Part shown: positions 1 through 9,967 of the stretch, one piece after another | Layout: each line of letters starts with the position of its first letter | Numbering within the stretch: the first letter of the stretch is position 1 | Assembly (NCBI GenBank): GCA_028822155.1 | Contig: JAPKEJ010000004.1 | Coordinates: forward strand, 22,461 to 86,460 | Reading direction: 5' to 3' | DNA: 64,000 nt | Origin: Porticoccaceae bacterium | GTDB lineage: Bacteria; Pseudomonadota; Gammaproteobacteria; Pseudomonadales; Porticoccaceae | Program-made: the position numbers and the translations under genes | The notes under the pieces: model-generated | Seen by the model: only the letters and a program-made list of their open reading frames with translations | Database searches by the model: none | Told to the model about the DNA's origin: nothing

Positions 1-1
1 T

Positions 2-1078
2 TTGTTGGGTCACGACTATTCTGTCGGTGTTTTCACGTCACCACATTTTTTGAGGTATAACGAGAGAATCTGTATCGCTGGAGTTCCAGTCTCCGATGAG
101 GTCATCGTTAGTGCTTTCACTCTTATCGAATCTGTTAGGCGAGGAGTATCGCTTACTTATTTTGAATTCAATGCTCTTGCGGCGCTAGTGATTTTTGGGC
201 AGCAGAAGCTCGATGTGGTTTTATTGGAAGTGGGACTCGGCGGTCGTTTGGATGCAATTAACATTATTGATCCCGATATTTCGGTGGTCACTAGCATCGA
301 CTTGGATCATCAAGACTGGCTTGGCGACACGCGAATAGAAATCGCTGCTGAAAAGCTAGGTATCGCGAGGGCTAACAAGCCTTTGATCATCGGCGAACCA
401 AGCCCTCCGGCTGGGTTTGATGCCCTGGTGTTAAAAACCGGTGCTATTGCGATGCAAATAGGTCGAGATTTCTCTATCCTCAGCGATACTTTGGCGAGTC
501 ATTTCACCGCAAGGACTCAATTTGATGGGAAATTATTAGACTTTCCTAGCATTGAAACCGCCGGGTTACTCTCTCAAAATAAGATTCTCGCTATTCAAGC
601 GTTGGTCAGTATGGGCATCGGCTTGAATCCAGAAAAGGTGGCTGAATCATTAAAGGGTGCTCTGCTTACAGGGCGACAACAACGTGCAGTATATCGAGGG
701 GTAAATGTACTGTTAGATGTGGCGCATAACCCCGCTGCCGCATCAGTTTTGAGGCAAAATATACCAGCTATTAAGGGTAAAACTTACGCGGTGGCGTCCG
801 TGCTGGCCGACAAAGACTGGGCTGGAATGATAGAACAAGTTGCCGATAGGCTAGACGAATTATTGGTGGCTGAAATAAGTGATAATCCACGCGCCAGCAC
901 AGCTCAATCGATGCTTGATATGGTATATACTACAGGTCTTGAAGCCTGTCGCTGTGATTCAATAGAAGATGCATTCTTGAAAGCAATTAAGGTAGCTAGT
1001 GCAGATGATCAGATAGTCGTTTTCGGCTCATTTCATACTGTTTCATCAGTATTGAAGGTTATTTCAGAAGAGGTTTGA
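2..1078 (+). CDS. folC: Dihydrofolate/folylpolyglutamate synthase FolC (5'-truncated)
   Basis: Bifunctional ligase of the cytosolic folate pathway: it joins glutamate to dihydropteroate and extends the polyglutamate tail of reduced folates. The 358 visible residues cover most of the protein, but the reading frame is open to the window edge, so the N-terminus with the ATP-binding P-loop lies outside. Visible Mur-ligase-like family motifs are FTSPH (11-15), EVGLGGRLDA (76-85), SIDLDHQDWLG (98-108) and the later DVAHNP motif of the C-terminal domain. The stop lies one base before the dedD start, consistent with the conserved folC-dedD-cvpA-purF operon. Identity is secure; only the missing start is unknown. 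Confidence 0.95.
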   Translation: MLGHDYSVGVFTSPHFLRYNERICIAGVPVSDEVIVSAFTLIESVRRGVSLTYFEFNALAALVIFGQQKLDVVLLEVGLGGRLDAINIIDPDISVVTSIDLDHQDWLGDTRIEIAAEKLGIARANKPLIIGEPSPPAGFDALVLKTGAIAMQIGRDFSILSDTLASHFTARTQFDGKLLDFPSIETAGLLSQNKILAIQALVSMGIGLNPEKVAESLKGALLTGRQQRAVYRGVNVLLDVAHNPAAASVLRQNIPAIKGKTYAVASVLADKDWAGMIEQVADRLDELLVAEISDNPRASTAQSMLDMVYTTGLEACRCDSIEDAFLKAIKVASADDQIVVFGSFHTVSSVLKVISEEV

Positions 1079-1079
1079 T

Positions 1080-1601
1080 GTGAGTGAAGGTTTAGCGCAG
1101 CGAGTAGCCGGCACACTAGTTTTGGGAGTCATTGGGTTGATAGTATTGCCGCTGTTGATTGACTTCACCGACCCAAATAAAGTCGATCGAACAACCAAAA
1201 TTCCGGTCCCGCCTTCTATAGCCCCCATCTCTCTTGAGAGTGCTCAGCGTCCGTCTGATGTTACTTCCAGAGAGGCTTCATCTGTTATTTTAGATGTTAA
1301 TAAATCTGTGCCGGTGGTCAGTTATGATGGGCCCGACTTCGGCCTAACTGATAAGGGTCTCCCTCATACTTGGATTTTACAGGTAGGCAGTTTCGTCGAA
1401 AAGCCAAAGGCAGAGATACTGTTAGAGCAGCTTGTTGATAAGGGGTTTAAGGCGTTTATCGCACCGGCGGTAATTGATGGAGAGGACCATTTCCGCGTTT
1501 TGGTGGGACCTAAAATTGATAGGCGGCGTGTGACGGCCGATAGAGATAACATAGACCTTATGTTTAAGACAAAATCCATCGTTTTGAAATACGAGACCTA
1601 G
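1080..1601 (+). CDS. dedD: SPOR-domain cell division protein DedD
   Basis: Inner-membrane protein that binds denuded septal peptidoglycan during division. The 173 residues have the expected layout: a short cytoplasmic start, one membrane segment (about 8-27), a proline-rich periplasmic linker, and a C-terminal SPOR domain (about 97-173) beginning with the typical ILQVGSF. The start is GTG, one base after the folC stop, and aligns with the E. coli DedD N-terminus (both carry a VGT/AGT-VLGVIGLIVLP-like segment). It is translationally linked to folC and lies 24 bases before cvpA. Confidence 0.9.
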   Translation: MSEGLAQRVAGTLVLGVIGLIVLPLLIDFTDPNKVDRTTKIPVPPSIAPISLESAQRPSDVTSREASSVILDVNKSVPVVSYDGPDFGLTDKGLPHTWILQVGSFVEKPKAEILLEQLVDKGFKAFIAPAVIDGEDHFRVLVGPKIDRRRVTADRDNIDLMFKTKSIVLKYET

Positions 1602-1625
1602 CTAACTGAGTGTGGGGAAGGCGTT

Positions 1626-2126
1626 ATGGGTGTAGGGGCAGTAGATATAGCAATTGTTGCAATTATCGCAATTTCAGGCTGTATTAGCCTTATTCGCGGT
1701 TTTGTAAAGGAAGCGATGTCTCTAGTGATTTGGCTGACCGCTTTTGTGGTCGCTATGACCTTCAAGGAGTTGGTTGCGGAGCTACTGGTGAATATGATTG
1801 CGCTAGCATCGATGCGCCAGCTAGCGGCTTGGCTTATGCTTTTTGTTGGGACTTTGTTATTTGGTGCTATGGTTAACTTTTTGCTGGGTAAGTTGGTAAG
1901 CTCAACAGGATTGAGTGGCACAGACAGAACCTTGGGGCTGGTGTTTGGTGTTTTTAGGGGCTTGCTAGTTGTTTTAGCGTTGGTGGTAATGCTTCCTGAG
2001 GCTCTACCAGTGGATCAAGATTTATGGTGGACGTCGTCAAAGCTTATTCCGGTGTTTATGTCCTTTAAGGGCGCGGGAATAGATGCGGCGATGGCGATCA
2101 AAGACTTCATAATAGGCTGGGTTTAA
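1626..2126 (+). CDS. cvpA: CvpA family inner-membrane protein
   Basis: Small polytopic membrane protein of 166 residues, close to the 162 of E. coli CvpA, which is needed for colicin V production and has been linked to envelope stress tolerance. About four hydrophobic segments are visible (roughly 8-25, 32-50, 66-90, 101-125). The family-typical early stretch [13 protein letters not shown] follows the first segment. A GGGGAAGG-like ribosome site precedes the ATG. It is two bases from purF, the same cvpA-purF coupling seen in E. coli. The biochemical role remains unclear for the family. Confidence 0.88.
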   Translation: MGVGAVDIAIVAIIAISGCISLIRGFVKEAMSLVIWLTAFVVAMTFKELVAELLVNMIALASMRQLAAWLMLFVGTLLFGAMVNFLLGKLVSSTGLSGTDRTLGLVFGVFRGLLVVLALVVMLPEALPVDQDLWWTSSKLIPVFMSFKGAGIDAAMAIKDFIIGWV

Positions 2127-2128
2127 TC

Positions 2129-3658
2129 ATGTGTGGTGTTGTTGGAATTTCGGGTAAATCGAGTGTTAATTTGCGACTGTATGATGCCTTGACTATGTTG
2201 CAGCATAGGGGTCAGGATGCTGCAGGAATTGTTACTGAATCAGGTGGTGAGCTTCATCAATGCAAGGGTGAGGGATTAGCGAGAGATGTATTTCGCCGCA
2301 GTCATATGCTGCGATTAGTTGGCGATGTTGGTATTGGGCACGTGCGTTACCCAACCGCTGGTAGTTCTGGTCCAGCGCTAGCTCAGCCGTTGTATGTTAA
2401 TTCGCCTTACGGAATTTTTATCGCCCATAACGGCAATCTAACTAATGCCGATGAATTGCGACAACAGATTTTCCGGGAGGATTTACGGCATTTAAATACC
2501 GACTCAGATTCGGAAGTACTTCTGAATATCTTTGCTCACGAGTTACACGCGCAAGGTAAGCTTGAACCTTCTAGTAGCGATATTTTTGCCGCGGTGTCAG
2601 GGGTGCATGAGCGCTGTAAGGGGGCCTATGCAGTTGTTGGTGTCATCGCTAATTATGGGATGTTTGCCTTTCGAGACCGATTTGGTATTCGCCCACTGTG
2701 CTTTGGTAAGCGCGAAACATCTAAAGGTACTGAGTACGCTGTAGTGTCTGAATCTGTAGTGCTCGACAGTCTTGGGTTTGAATTAATTAGAGACCTTCAG
2801 CCTGGTGAAGCACTTTTTGTTGATCCATCTGGAGAGCTTCACCTGCATCAATGTGCGAAAGAACACCAATTAGTGCCTTGTATCTTTGAACATGTGTACT
2901 TCGCTCGACCAGACTCACTAATTGATGATATCTCAGTCTATAAATGCAGATTAAGAATGGGCGAGAAATTGGCTGATAAATTGACTCGACTTAGACCAGA
3001 TCACGGCATAGACGTCGTTATCCCTATACCTGACACCAGTCGGGTTTCGGCGCAAGCGTTGGCTGAACGTTTAGGCGTTAAGTTGCGTGAAGGTTTTATG
3101 AAAAATCGCTATATCGGTCGTACGTTTATCATGCCAGGTCAAACTCAGCGGAAAAAGTCAGTGAGGCAAAAGCTTAATGCCGTGAAATTAGAGTTTGCAG
3201 GCAAGAACGTGCTCTTAGTCGATGACTCGATTGTCCGTGGTACTACCTCTGAAGAGATTATTCAGATGGCAAGAGATGCCGGAGCCAATAAAGTATTTAT
3301 GGCTTCAGCGGCCCCTGGGGTTCGCCACCCGAATGTCTATGGCATAGATATGCCATCGGCATCAGAACTCATTGCGCATAACAGGACTGATGAAGAAGTG
3401 GGCGACTTGATAGGAGCAGATTGGTTGATCTATCAGGACTTAGAAGACCTGGTTGACTCAGCAAAAGAGGGTAATAGCGAGATAACTCAGTTTGAGTGCT
3501 CGGTATTTGATGGGCATTACATAACCGGTGATGTTGACCAGAAGTACCTCAAGAGACTGGACTCGCAACGAAACAATTCGGTTAAGGAAGGGAGTAGCCC
3601 GGAACTTAATAAAGAGGACAGTCAAGTAATTGGGATCCATAACAACAGTAGTAGCTAA
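2129..3658 (+). CDS. purF: Amidophosphoribosyltransferase PurF
   Basis: Catalyses the first committed step of purine synthesis: PRPP plus glutamine to 5-phosphoribosylamine. The 509 residues match the enterobacterial type (about 505). After Met removal Cys2 (MCGVVGISG) becomes the N-terminal nucleophile of the glutaminase domain; RGQDAAGI and [11 protein letters not shown] are the expected glutaminase motifs. The phosphoribosyltransferase domain carries the PRPP loop [12 protein letters not shown] near residues 362-373. The last 40 or so residues are polar and probably disordered. It sits two bases after cvpA and ends the operon. No clear PurR operator is visible because the operon promoter lies upstream of the window. 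Confidence 0.97.
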   Translation: MCGVVGISGKSSVNLRLYDALTMLQHRGQDAAGIVTESGGELHQCKGEGLARDVFRRSHMLRLVGDVGIGHVRYPTAGSSGPALAQPLYVNSPYGIFIAHNGNLTNADELRQQIFREDLRHLNTDSDSEVLLNIFAHELHAQGKLEPSSSDIFAAVSGVHERCKGAYAVVGVIANYGMFAFRDRFGIRPLCFGKRETSKGTEYAVVSESVVLDSLGFELIRDLQPGEALFVDPSGELHLHQCAKEHQLVPCIFEHVYFARPDSLIDDISVYKCRLRMGEKLADKLTRLRPDHGIDVVIPIPDTSRVSAQALAERLGVKLREGFMKNRYIGRTFIMPGQTQRKKSVRQKLNAVKLEFAGKNVLLVDDSIVRGTTSEEIIQMARDAGANKVFMASAAPGVRHPNVYGIDMPSASELIAHNRTDEEVGDLIGADWLIYQDLEDLVDSAKEGNSEITQFECSVFDGHYITGDVDQKYLKRLDSQRNNSVKEGSSPELNKEDSQVIGIHNNSSS

Positions 3659-3734
3659 GGTTTTAATTGATTGTCTTTAATACCAAATGACTGTTAAAGG
3701 CTACTAAATAAGCTGTAATGTAAGGATAATATTA

Positions 3735-4367
3735 ATGCTATCGAGTTTATTTGGTAACAAAGGTCGTACCTCAGACCAATTTTTACCCGGCCGTAAAGAG
3801 GCTATGGTGATTTCCGACGTACATTTGGTTACTGGCCAGCCGCTTAAACCTCCGTTTGCAGAACACTTGGATATGGCAATTTTTGCCATGGGCTGTTTTT
3901 GGGGCGCGGAACGACGGTTCTGGGAGCAAGAGGGTGTGGTGTCTACGGTGGTGGGTTACGCTGGAGGGGTCACGCCGAATCCAACATACGAGGAAACCTG
4001 TACTGGCCTGACCGGGCACACTGAAGTGGTAATGGTTATTTTTGACCCTGCCATAACCACTTTTGACCGATTGCTTTCAGTATTTTGGGAGGCTCATGAC
4101 CCAACCCAAGGTATGCGTCAGGGAAATGATCAGGGTAGCCAGTACAGATCTGCAATCTATGCGACATCTGATGAGCAACTCACGCATATAGAATTATCAG
4201 CCATCGATGTCCAAGCAAAACTAACGGCCCTAGGGCTTGGCGCTATTACGACAGAAATGATACCTGCACCAGAGTTCTATTACGCAGAAGATTATCATCA
4301 GCAGTATCTAATTAAAAACCCTGCAGGCTACTGTGGTCTGCGTGGTACGGGAATTACTTGCGGCTAA
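3735..4367 (+). CDS. msrA: Peptide methionine sulfoxide reductase MsrA
   Basis: Reduces the S-epimer of methionine sulfoxide in free and protein-bound form, repairing oxidative damage with thioredoxin as electron donor. The 210 residues align along their length with E. coli MsrA (212). The catalytic motif [11 protein letters not shown] places the active Cys at residue 54, and recycling cysteines sit at 200 and 209 in the C-terminal [13 protein letters not shown], the three-Cys arrangement of E. coli. It is transcribed alone, 76 bases after purF, and converges on the peptide importer with a 29-base gap. Confidence 0.96.
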   Translation: MLSSLFGNKGRTSDQFLPGRKEAMVISDVHLVTGQPLKPPFAEHLDMAIFAMGCFWGAERRFWEQEGVVSTVVGYAGGVTPNPTYEETCTGLTGHTEVVMVIFDPAITTFDRLLSVFWEAHDPTQGMRQGNDQGSQYRSAIYATSDEQLTHIELSAIDVQAKLTALGLGAITTEMIPAPEFYYAEDYHQQYLIKNPAGYCGLRGTGITCG

Positions 4368-4396
4368 TCATTTAGCTTGATGCTACAAAGCTACAA

Positions 4397-6043
4397 TTAA
4401 ATATTTTCTATTCTAGCCCGCTCTAACAAAGGGTCAGCTATGGGTATTGATCTCAATAAGTTTTGAGTATACGGATCTTGAGGGTTTGCCCACAACGCCT
4501 CAGTCTTACCTTCTTCCACGATAACCCCGTGATGCATTATCATCACTCGATCGGATATATATCGCACAACGGATAGATCATGAGAGATGAACATCATCGT
4601 TAAGTTATGACTCTCAACTAAATCCAAAATAAGGTCTAGTATCTGGGCTTGAATGGTCACGTCTAGTGCAGAAACGGGCTCGTCAGCGATTATAAACTCA
4701 GGCTTTGTTGCGATGGCTCTGCCAATAGCGATACGTTGCCGCTGACCGCCAGAAAACTCATGAGGATATTTGCGCATAGACCCACGGGCCAAGCCTACCT
4801 CATCCATCAACTCACTTACCCTGGAGAGTACGTTTTCTCTATTAGCTAGACCGTGATATAAAAGAGGTTCAGAGAGAGTTTCATAGACGGTCATCCTAGG
4901 ATTAAGTGAGGCGTAGGGGTCCTGGAATATCATCTGCATCCTGCGACGCCAAGGAACCAGCTGTCGAGGACTAAGGCCCGTTAGTTGGTCAGCTCCAAAA
5001 TTAACGATACCAGAGGTGTTGGGTACTAGCTGCAGAATTGATCGTCCGAGAGTCGATTTCCCTGAGCCTGACTCACCTACCAGGCCTAATATTTCGCCGC
5101 GTAAAATATTGAGAGACACATCATCAACTGCCTTGATTAGAGCGTATTTACCATCAATCTTTTGTTTGGAGTAGTCATTAAAATGTGTTTTTAAATGACT
5201 AACCTTGATTAAGGTTTCCGGCTTTACGCGGCTTTCTAATTTCTTTGGACCGCTTGGGATCGCAGCTAATAGCTTTTTGGTGTATTCATCCTGTGACCGG
5301 TAAAATACGCTATCAGTATTACCGGTCTCTCGTATAGTGCCTTCGCACATGACGAGTACTTTGTCAGCGATGCCCGCTACGACTCCGAGATCATGGCTAA
5401 TAAAAATAACAGCCACATCATGAGTTTGCTGTAGCTTTTTGATTAGTTTAAGTATCTGCGCCTGAATGGTTACATCCAGTGCCGTAGTTGGCTCATCACA
5501 GATCAATAGGCGAGGTTCGGTAATCAAAGCCATCGCAATCATGACGCGCTGACGCATCCCGCCGGAGAACTCATGTGGATAGCAATCAAATCGGGAGTGA
5601 GGGTCTATAATGCCGACCTCATCGAGTAGTTGAATTGCTCGCTCTCGCGCCTTTGGGCGACTCTGTCTTAGTGTTTTATCTGGATGATAGATGAGTGGTT
5701 CAATCAGCTGCTCACCAATGGTTAGAAAGGGGTTCAAAGAGGTCATAGGGTCTTGAAATATTACTGCAATATCGTTACAGCGGTGATGCCGCATGCGATC
5801 GGGACTGCAGGTTAAGAGGTCTTCACCATCAAAAAAAGCGGTGCCTCCTTCAATTTTGGCTGGCGGCTTTGGTAAGAGATCGAGCAGGCTGTAGCAAGTG
5901 ACTGATTTTCCTGACCCAGATTCACCAACAATGGCCAGTGTTTCGCCACTATCTACACTAAAAGAAACATCATCTACCGCTTTCACCAAGCCATTACGGG
6001 TGTGAAAGTAAACCTTTAAACCTTTGACCTCAAGAATCGCCAT
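4397..6043 (-). CDS. Oligopeptide ABC importer, fused double ATPase (OppD-OppF/YejF type)
   Basis: Cytoplasmic energy subunit of the peptide importer encoded with the next three genes. The 548 residues hold two complete ABC ATPase halves joined by a linker. Half one has Walker A GESGSGKS (40-47) and signature FSGGMRQR near 160; half two has Walker A GESGSGKS near 320 and signature FSGGQRQR near 428. Each half ends with an oligopeptide-transporter C-terminal extension (DPYTQNLLRSIP in the second). In E. coli Opp the halves are separate proteins (OppD, OppF), while YejF is fused like this one. It lies 15 bases downstream of oppC and is last in the operon. Confidence 0.93.
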   Translation of the reverse strand: MAILEVKGLKVYFHTRNGLVKAVDDVSFSVDSGETLAIVGESGSGKSVTCYSLLDLLPKPPAKIEGGTAFFDGEDLLTCSPDRMRHHRCNDIAVIFQDPMTSLNPFLTIGEQLIEPLIYHPDKTLRQSRPKARERAIQLLDEVGIIDPHSRFDCYPHEFSGGMRQRVMIAMALITEPRLLICDEPTTALDVTIQAQILKLIKKLQQTHDVAVIFISHDLGVVAGIADKVLVMCEGTIRETGNTDSVFYRSQDEYTKKLLAAIPSGPKKLESRVKPETLIKVSHLKTHFNDYSKQKIDGKYALIKAVDDVSLNILRGEILGLVGESGSGKSTLGRSILQLVPNTSGIVNFGADQLTGLSPRQLVPWRRRMQMIFQDPYASLNPRMTVYETLSEPLLYHGLANRENVLSRVSELMDEVGLARGSMRKYPHEFSGGQRQRIAIGRAIATKPEFIIADEPVSALDVTIQAQILDLILDLVESHNLTMMFISHDLSVVRYISDRVMIMHHGVIVEEGKTEALWANPQDPYTQNLLRSIPIADPLLERARIENI

Positions 6044-6058
6044 TAATGTATCCCTTTA

Positions 6059-6949
6059 TTAATCTTTAGAGGTTCTAGGGTCGAGAGCATCACGCAAACC
6101 GTCACCTAAGAAATTTAATGCAAACAATGTTAACGACAGAGCAATACCTGGAAATATTAATAACCACGGGTATTCCTCCATGGTTTCGACGCCATAGTTA
6201 ATAAGTAGCCCCCAAGAGCTCTCGGGCGGCTGGATACCCAAACCAAGGAAGCTTAAAAAGGCCTCAAGTAACATAACACTTGGGATAGTGAGCGTGGTGT
6301 AAACAATGACGGGCCCTAGGGTGTTTGGAATAATATGGCGACGTATAATGGTCCACTGAGAAAGACCCAAGGAGTACGCTGCTTCAACAAATTCTTGGTT
6401 GCGTAACGACATAACTTGCCCGCGGACAATACGAGCCATGGTGAGCCATTCAACTGCGCCAATAGCGAGAAAGAGCAACAAAATATTGCGGCCAAATACG
6501 ACCATCAACAGAACAATAAATATCATAAAGGGCAAGGCGTAGAGTATATCAACGATACGCATCATTACAGCGTCTAGGCGACCACCATAAAATCCCGCTA
6601 TTGCACCCCACAAGATTCCTATAACAAGCGCTACAGCGGTAGCAATAAATCCAACCATAAGCGATACACGGCCACCGTACATAATACGAGTTAGCATGTC
6701 TCTCCCAAAGATGTCAGTGCCCAACCAGTGTTGGAGCGAGGGTGCTGTAGCACCTAAGTCTAGGTTTTGCTGTTCGTAGCTGTATGGGGCTATCCACGGA
6801 GTTAGTAGAGATACCACACATAAAAGAATTAAAATTCCAAGACCAGCGAGTGCCAAATAGTTCTTACTTAACTTGATCCAAGCATCATTCCACAGTGAGC
6901 TGCCGTCCTCTTCGGAGGTTGCAGGCTGAGATAGGGTATTTTTGTTCAT
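6059..6949 (-). CDS. oppC: Oligopeptide ABC transporter permease OppC
   Basis: One of two inner-membrane permeases of the peptide importer. The 296 residues contain an N-terminal cytoplasmic tail, a first membrane segment (about 33-53), a periplasmic loop with HWLGTDIFGRDMLTRI, which is diagnostic for the OppC/DppC family, and five further helices. The EAA loop that contacts the ATPase is EAAYSLGLSQWTIIRRHIIPN-like. The start overlaps the oppB stop by one base (TAATG), implying coupled translation and equal amounts of both permeases. Confidence 0.94.
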   Translation of the reverse strand: MNKNTLSQPATSEEDGSSLWNDAWIKLSKNYLALAGLGILILLCVVSLLTPWIAPYSYEQQNLDLGATAPSLQHWLGTDIFGRDMLTRIMYGGRVSLMVGFIATAVALVIGILWGAIAGFYGGRLDAVMMRIVDILYALPFMIFIVLLMVVFGRNILLLFLAIGAVEWLTMARIVRGQVMSLRNQEFVEAAYSLGLSQWTIIRRHIIPNTLGPVIVYTTLTIPSVMLLEAFLSFLGLGIQPPESSWGLLINYGVETMEEYPWLLIFPGIALSLTLFALNFLGDGLRDALDPRTSKD

Positions 6950-7884
6950 TAATTACTCCCCCGAATTTCTTGGCGAAGCTTTGGGTTTAGCCAGATGGCA
7001 AGCATGTCTGATAGTAGGTTAAAGATAATAATGAGGGTCGAAAAGAATACTGTCATACCGAGAATTAACGTGTAATCCCTATTAAAGGCGGCTTGAACGT
7101 AAAATCTGCCTAAACCAGGTATTTGAAATATTGTTTCAACCACAAAGGAACCGCCGAGGAGTCCTGCAAAAGCGGGGCCTAAAAAAGATACGACCGGTAT
7201 CAGGCCGCCACGAAGAGCATGTTTCGCAATGACAATAGGCTCGCTTAAACCTTTGGCTCTGGCGGTGCGGATATAGTCTTGGGATAGCACTTCTAACATA
7301 CCACCTCTTGAGAGCCTCGCTATATATGCTGCATAAGCAGTACCCAGGGTGATTGAGGGCAAAATCTTATCTCCTGGTATATCGCCCCAGCCAGAGACTG
7401 GAAGCCACTCAAGGTGGATTCCAAAAATGAGAACCAGTAATGGCCCAAGTAAAAAAGATGGCATACAGATACCAATCATTGCAGCAGACATCGGGATATA
7501 GTCCTGCATTGTGTTGGGGCGCATTGACGCTGTTATACCTGCTGTAATCCCAACACCTAGCGCCACTAGCATGGCGTAAAACGCGAGCTCCGCTGTAGTG
7601 GGTAAGCCGGCCCCGATTAACTCATTGACAGTTCGGCCTGAATACTTAAATGATGGCCCTAGATCGCCTTGCACGACGTCACCAAGGTAACTTAGGTATT
7701 GCTTCCACATTGGTTGGTCCAGATTATATTGTGCCTCCAGAGCTTTTAAAACCTCAGGTGGCACTGCCTTGTCTGCATCGAACGGACCGCCAGGTGCGGA
7801 ATGTACCAAAAAAAATGTCACAGTAATAACAACCAATAATACCGGTACCGCCTGCATTAAACGGCCTAGAGCAAATTTGAACAT
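6949..7884 (-). CDS. oppB: Oligopeptide ABC transporter permease OppB
   Basis: Second permease of the importer, pairing with OppC to form the transmembrane channel. The 311 residues begin with the typical OppB signature: a first helix (about 9-28) followed by FFLVHSAPGGPFD, a long periplasmic stretch with YNLDQPMWKQY and GDLGPSF, then five helices. The EAA loop contains RTARAKGLSEPIVIAKHALR. One-base TAATG overlaps at both ends, with oppA upstream and oppC downstream, show a tightly coupled operon. Confidence 0.94.
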   Translation of the reverse strand: MFKFALGRLMQAVPVLLVVITVTFFLVHSAPGGPFDADKAVPPEVLKALEAQYNLDQPMWKQYLSYLGDVVQGDLGPSFKYSGRTVNELIGAGLPTTAELAFYAMLVALGVGITAGITASMRPNTMQDYIPMSAAMIGICMPSFLLGPLLVLIFGIHLEWLPVSGWGDIPGDKILPSITLGTAYAAYIARLSRGGMLEVLSQDYIRTARAKGLSEPIVIAKHALRGGLIPVVSFLGPAFAGLLGGSFVVETIFQIPGLGRFYVQAAFNRDYTLILGMTVFFSTLIIIFNLLSDMLAIWLNPKLRQEIRGSN

Positions 7885-9584
7885 TATTTATCTACCTGCA
7901 TGGTTACTGGTGACTCTCCGTCCAGATAGATATCCTTATAAGAAGCCTGATCGAGAAGATTGCTATCGTAGTTCTTAACCGAAGGGTCTATTAATCGTTT
8001 GGAAGCATAGATGTATATTGGTAGTACGGGCATAGCATCAAGAAGCATTTTTTCAGCTTTGGAAAAAATTGCTAAGCGCTCCTCATGAGATTTCATTGCC
8101 GGGGCGACCTCAAGAATAAGTCGGTCATATTCTTCGTTGCACCAACCTGTTCTGTTATTACCACCGCCACATAGGAACATATCAAGAAAGTTATTAGGAT
8201 CAACGTAGTCGCCAATCCAACCGGCTCTGGACACCTGATATTGTCCTGCGCTTTCGCTTGCAAGATACACCTTCCATTCCTGATTAAGGAGCTGTATGTC
8301 TATATTGAGGTGCTTTTTCCACATTTGTTGGATGGCGACAGCAATTTTCTTATGTGCTTCATTTGTATTGTATAAAATTTCAATCGAGGGGAAATTTTCC
8401 CCATTTGGATACCCGGCATCGGCAAGAAGCTGTCTGGCCGCTTCAGGATCAAACCTGAATTCTTGGGGTGGCTGGTAGCTTATAGTTCCTGGAGGTGTTA
8501 TCGCATAGGCAGGGGTCTCGCCGGCTTTTACGATATTCCTGGTGAGGCTTTCTCGGTCAATAGTCATTGCCAGTGCCCGTCGAACACGGCGATCGCTAAG
8601 ATGAGGTGTATTAATGTTGACTCTGTAAAAATACACACCTAAATAAGGAGCTAAGTGCAGTGCCGGACTCTTGTTGGAGCGATAAACCTCAATCTTGTCG
8701 GCAGGAATGTCGTTTGTAACATGGAGTTGCCCCGCGCGAAACATTCGCTCCTCAGTCGTTGCATTCTCTGTTGGGTAGAAAACTATTCTATTAAGTTTTA
8801 CGTTTTCCATGTCCCAATAGAGTGGATTTTTTTCTACTACAATTCGTCGGTTGATCTTCCAGTCCACGAGAAGAAAGGGGCCATTCCCAATTAGATTCCC
8901 CTCATAAGTCCATCGTGTACCCCGTTCATCGGCTGCACCGAATTTTTCAATAGTAGCCTGATGAACTGGAAACAAACTGTAGTGATCAAGCAACTGTAAA
9001 AAATAGGGTGTCGGATTTCCTAGAGTGATCTGTAGGGTGTAATCATCAAGTGCTTTGACGCCCACTTCATCGAAACTTTCAATCTCTCCCTCGTAATATT
9101 GCTGGGCGTTCTTAATAGGAAATAACATGTAAGCGTAAAGGTTACCTAATGCGGGCTGAAGTGCCCGCCACCACGACCAGACATAGTCATTTGCCGTGTG
9201 CGGGTCACCGTTGGACCAAAGCGCATTTTTACGGATGTGAAAGGTGTAGACTTTAAGATCATCACTAACCTCCCAGGATTCAGCAACGGCGGGTATTGGC
9301 ATCAGTGTCTTACGGTCTTTGCCGACAAGCCCCTCCATAACAGATGTAATAATGTGGTGCTCAGGCACGCCAGTGGCTATTTGAGGGTCAAGGCTTTGAG
9401 GTTCGGTCCCGTTACCCCAGTGGAGAGTACCGGTACGATTACCACTAGATACATTATTCTCAGAGGTCCCGCAGCTCGTCAATACTACTAATATTCCCAA
9501 AAGAGCCGCGCCCTTAGAAATGGCTGATGACGCTAGTGTTATTGAGTCGGAGAATCTTAGGTAAACATTGTGGCTATAACGCAT
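7884..9584 (-). CDS. oppA: Oligopeptide-binding lipoprotein OppA (SBP family 5)
   Basis: Extracytoplasmic solute-binding protein that captures peptides for OppBC. It has 566 residues of the SBP_bac_5 family: GTEPQSLDPQIATG near the start of the mature protein, YTFHIRKNALWSNGDP, and FRFDPEAARQLLADAGYPNG are typical. The lipobox LTSC puts the lipidated cysteine at residue 38, so it is probably membrane-anchored rather than free as in E. coli OppA. The signal peptide has an unusually long polar start (about 20 residues) but no better internal start is visible. It is first in the operon, divergent from the 4.5S RNA promoter, with an AAAGG ribosome site about a dozen bases upstream. Confidence 0.92.
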   Translation of the reverse strand: MRYSHNVYLRFSDSITLASSAISKGAALLGILVVLTSCGTSENNVSSGNRTGTLHWGNGTEPQSLDPQIATGVPEHHIITSVMEGLVGKDRKTLMPIPAVAESWEVSDDLKVYTFHIRKNALWSNGDPHTANDYVWSWWRALQPALGNLYAYMLFPIKNAQQYYEGEIESFDEVGVKALDDYTLQITLGNPTPYFLQLLDHYSLFPVHQATIEKFGAADERGTRWTYEGNLIGNGPFLLVDWKINRRIVVEKNPLYWDMENVKLNRIVFYPTENATTEERMFRAGQLHVTNDIPADKIEVYRSNKSPALHLAPYLGVYFYRVNINTPHLSDRRVRRALAMTIDRESLTRNIVKAGETPAYAITPPGTISYQPPQEFRFDPEAARQLLADAGYPNGENFPSIEILYNTNEAHKKIAVAIQQMWKKHLNIDIQLLNQEWKVYLASESAGQYQVSRAGWIGDYVDPNNFLDMFLCGGGNNRTGWCNEEYDRLILEVAPAMKSHEERLAIFSKAEKMLLDAMPVLPIYIYASKRLIDPSVKNYDSNLLDQASYKDIYLDGESPVTMQVDK

Positions 9585-9740
9585 CTAAATAAGACCTTTG
9601 GTAAAGTTTGCTGCGGTTAAGTTGAACTGGAGTGTAGACAAGCACGAGGTATATGTGAAGAACAATATGAGTCTTTCCTACGTTCGTCACATCGAGCGGT
9701 ATTAAAACTGATTTAGCGGAGGTTTTTAATCGATAATCTG

Positions 9741-9769
9741 TTGCACTTCCCTCACAAACCTCGGATAAT
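9741..9769 (+). promoter_or_regulatory. Sigma-70 promoter of the 4.5S RNA gene
   Basis: TTGCAC (9741-9746), a 17-base spacer and GATAAT (9764-9769) form a near-consensus promoter. Predicted start is about 9776, a dozen bases before the 4.5S RNA helix, which fits a short 5' leader removed by RNase P as in E. coli. The same 200-base gap must also hold the oppA promoter on the other strand. Confidence 0.7.
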
Positions 9770-9787
9770 CCAGCGTTTCGACTCAAT

Positions 9788-9899
9788 GGTGACCCTCTTT
9801 GGTCCCCTCGCAACAGCCAGCTATGAACTCCGCCAGGCCCGGAAGGGAGCAACGGTAGTGGTTACGCTGTGTGCCGAGGTGTGGCTACTGAGGGTCATC
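9788..9899 (+). ncRNA. ffs: 4.5S RNA, signal recognition particle RNA (small bacterial type)
   Basis: RNA scaffold of the signal recognition particle, which binds Ffh and targets membrane proteins to the translocon. The roughly 112-base sequence has the invariant core CAGGCCCGGAAGGGAGCA (around 9834-9851), which contains the GGAA tetraloop and the Ffh-binding asymmetric loop. The ends pair to close one long hairpin: GGTGACCCTC (9788-9797) with GAGGGTCATC (9890-9899). Length and layout match E. coli ffs (114 bases). A T-rich stretch follows and may end transcription. dnaX starts 68 bases downstream. End positions are accurate to a few bases. Confidence 0.95.
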
Positions 9900-9967
9900 G
9901 CCATTTTCTCTTTCAGCTCCGTGCATATCTGCCTATAATGGAGTTTTATCACAGATAAGAAGCTGAC

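Noticed and set aside
4368..4396. Terminator between msrA and the peptide importer
   Set aside because: TAGCTT and AAGCTA arms can pair, but the stem is weak and there is no T run on either side.
4397..6043. Double ATPase as a sequencing fusion of oppD and oppF
   Set aside because: The frame is uninterrupted across a natural linker and fused ATPases of this kind (YejF type) are well known.
9574..9852. 92-residue minus-strand frame over the 4.5S RNA
   Set aside because: It runs through the SRP RNA core and promoter; the RNA explains the conservation.
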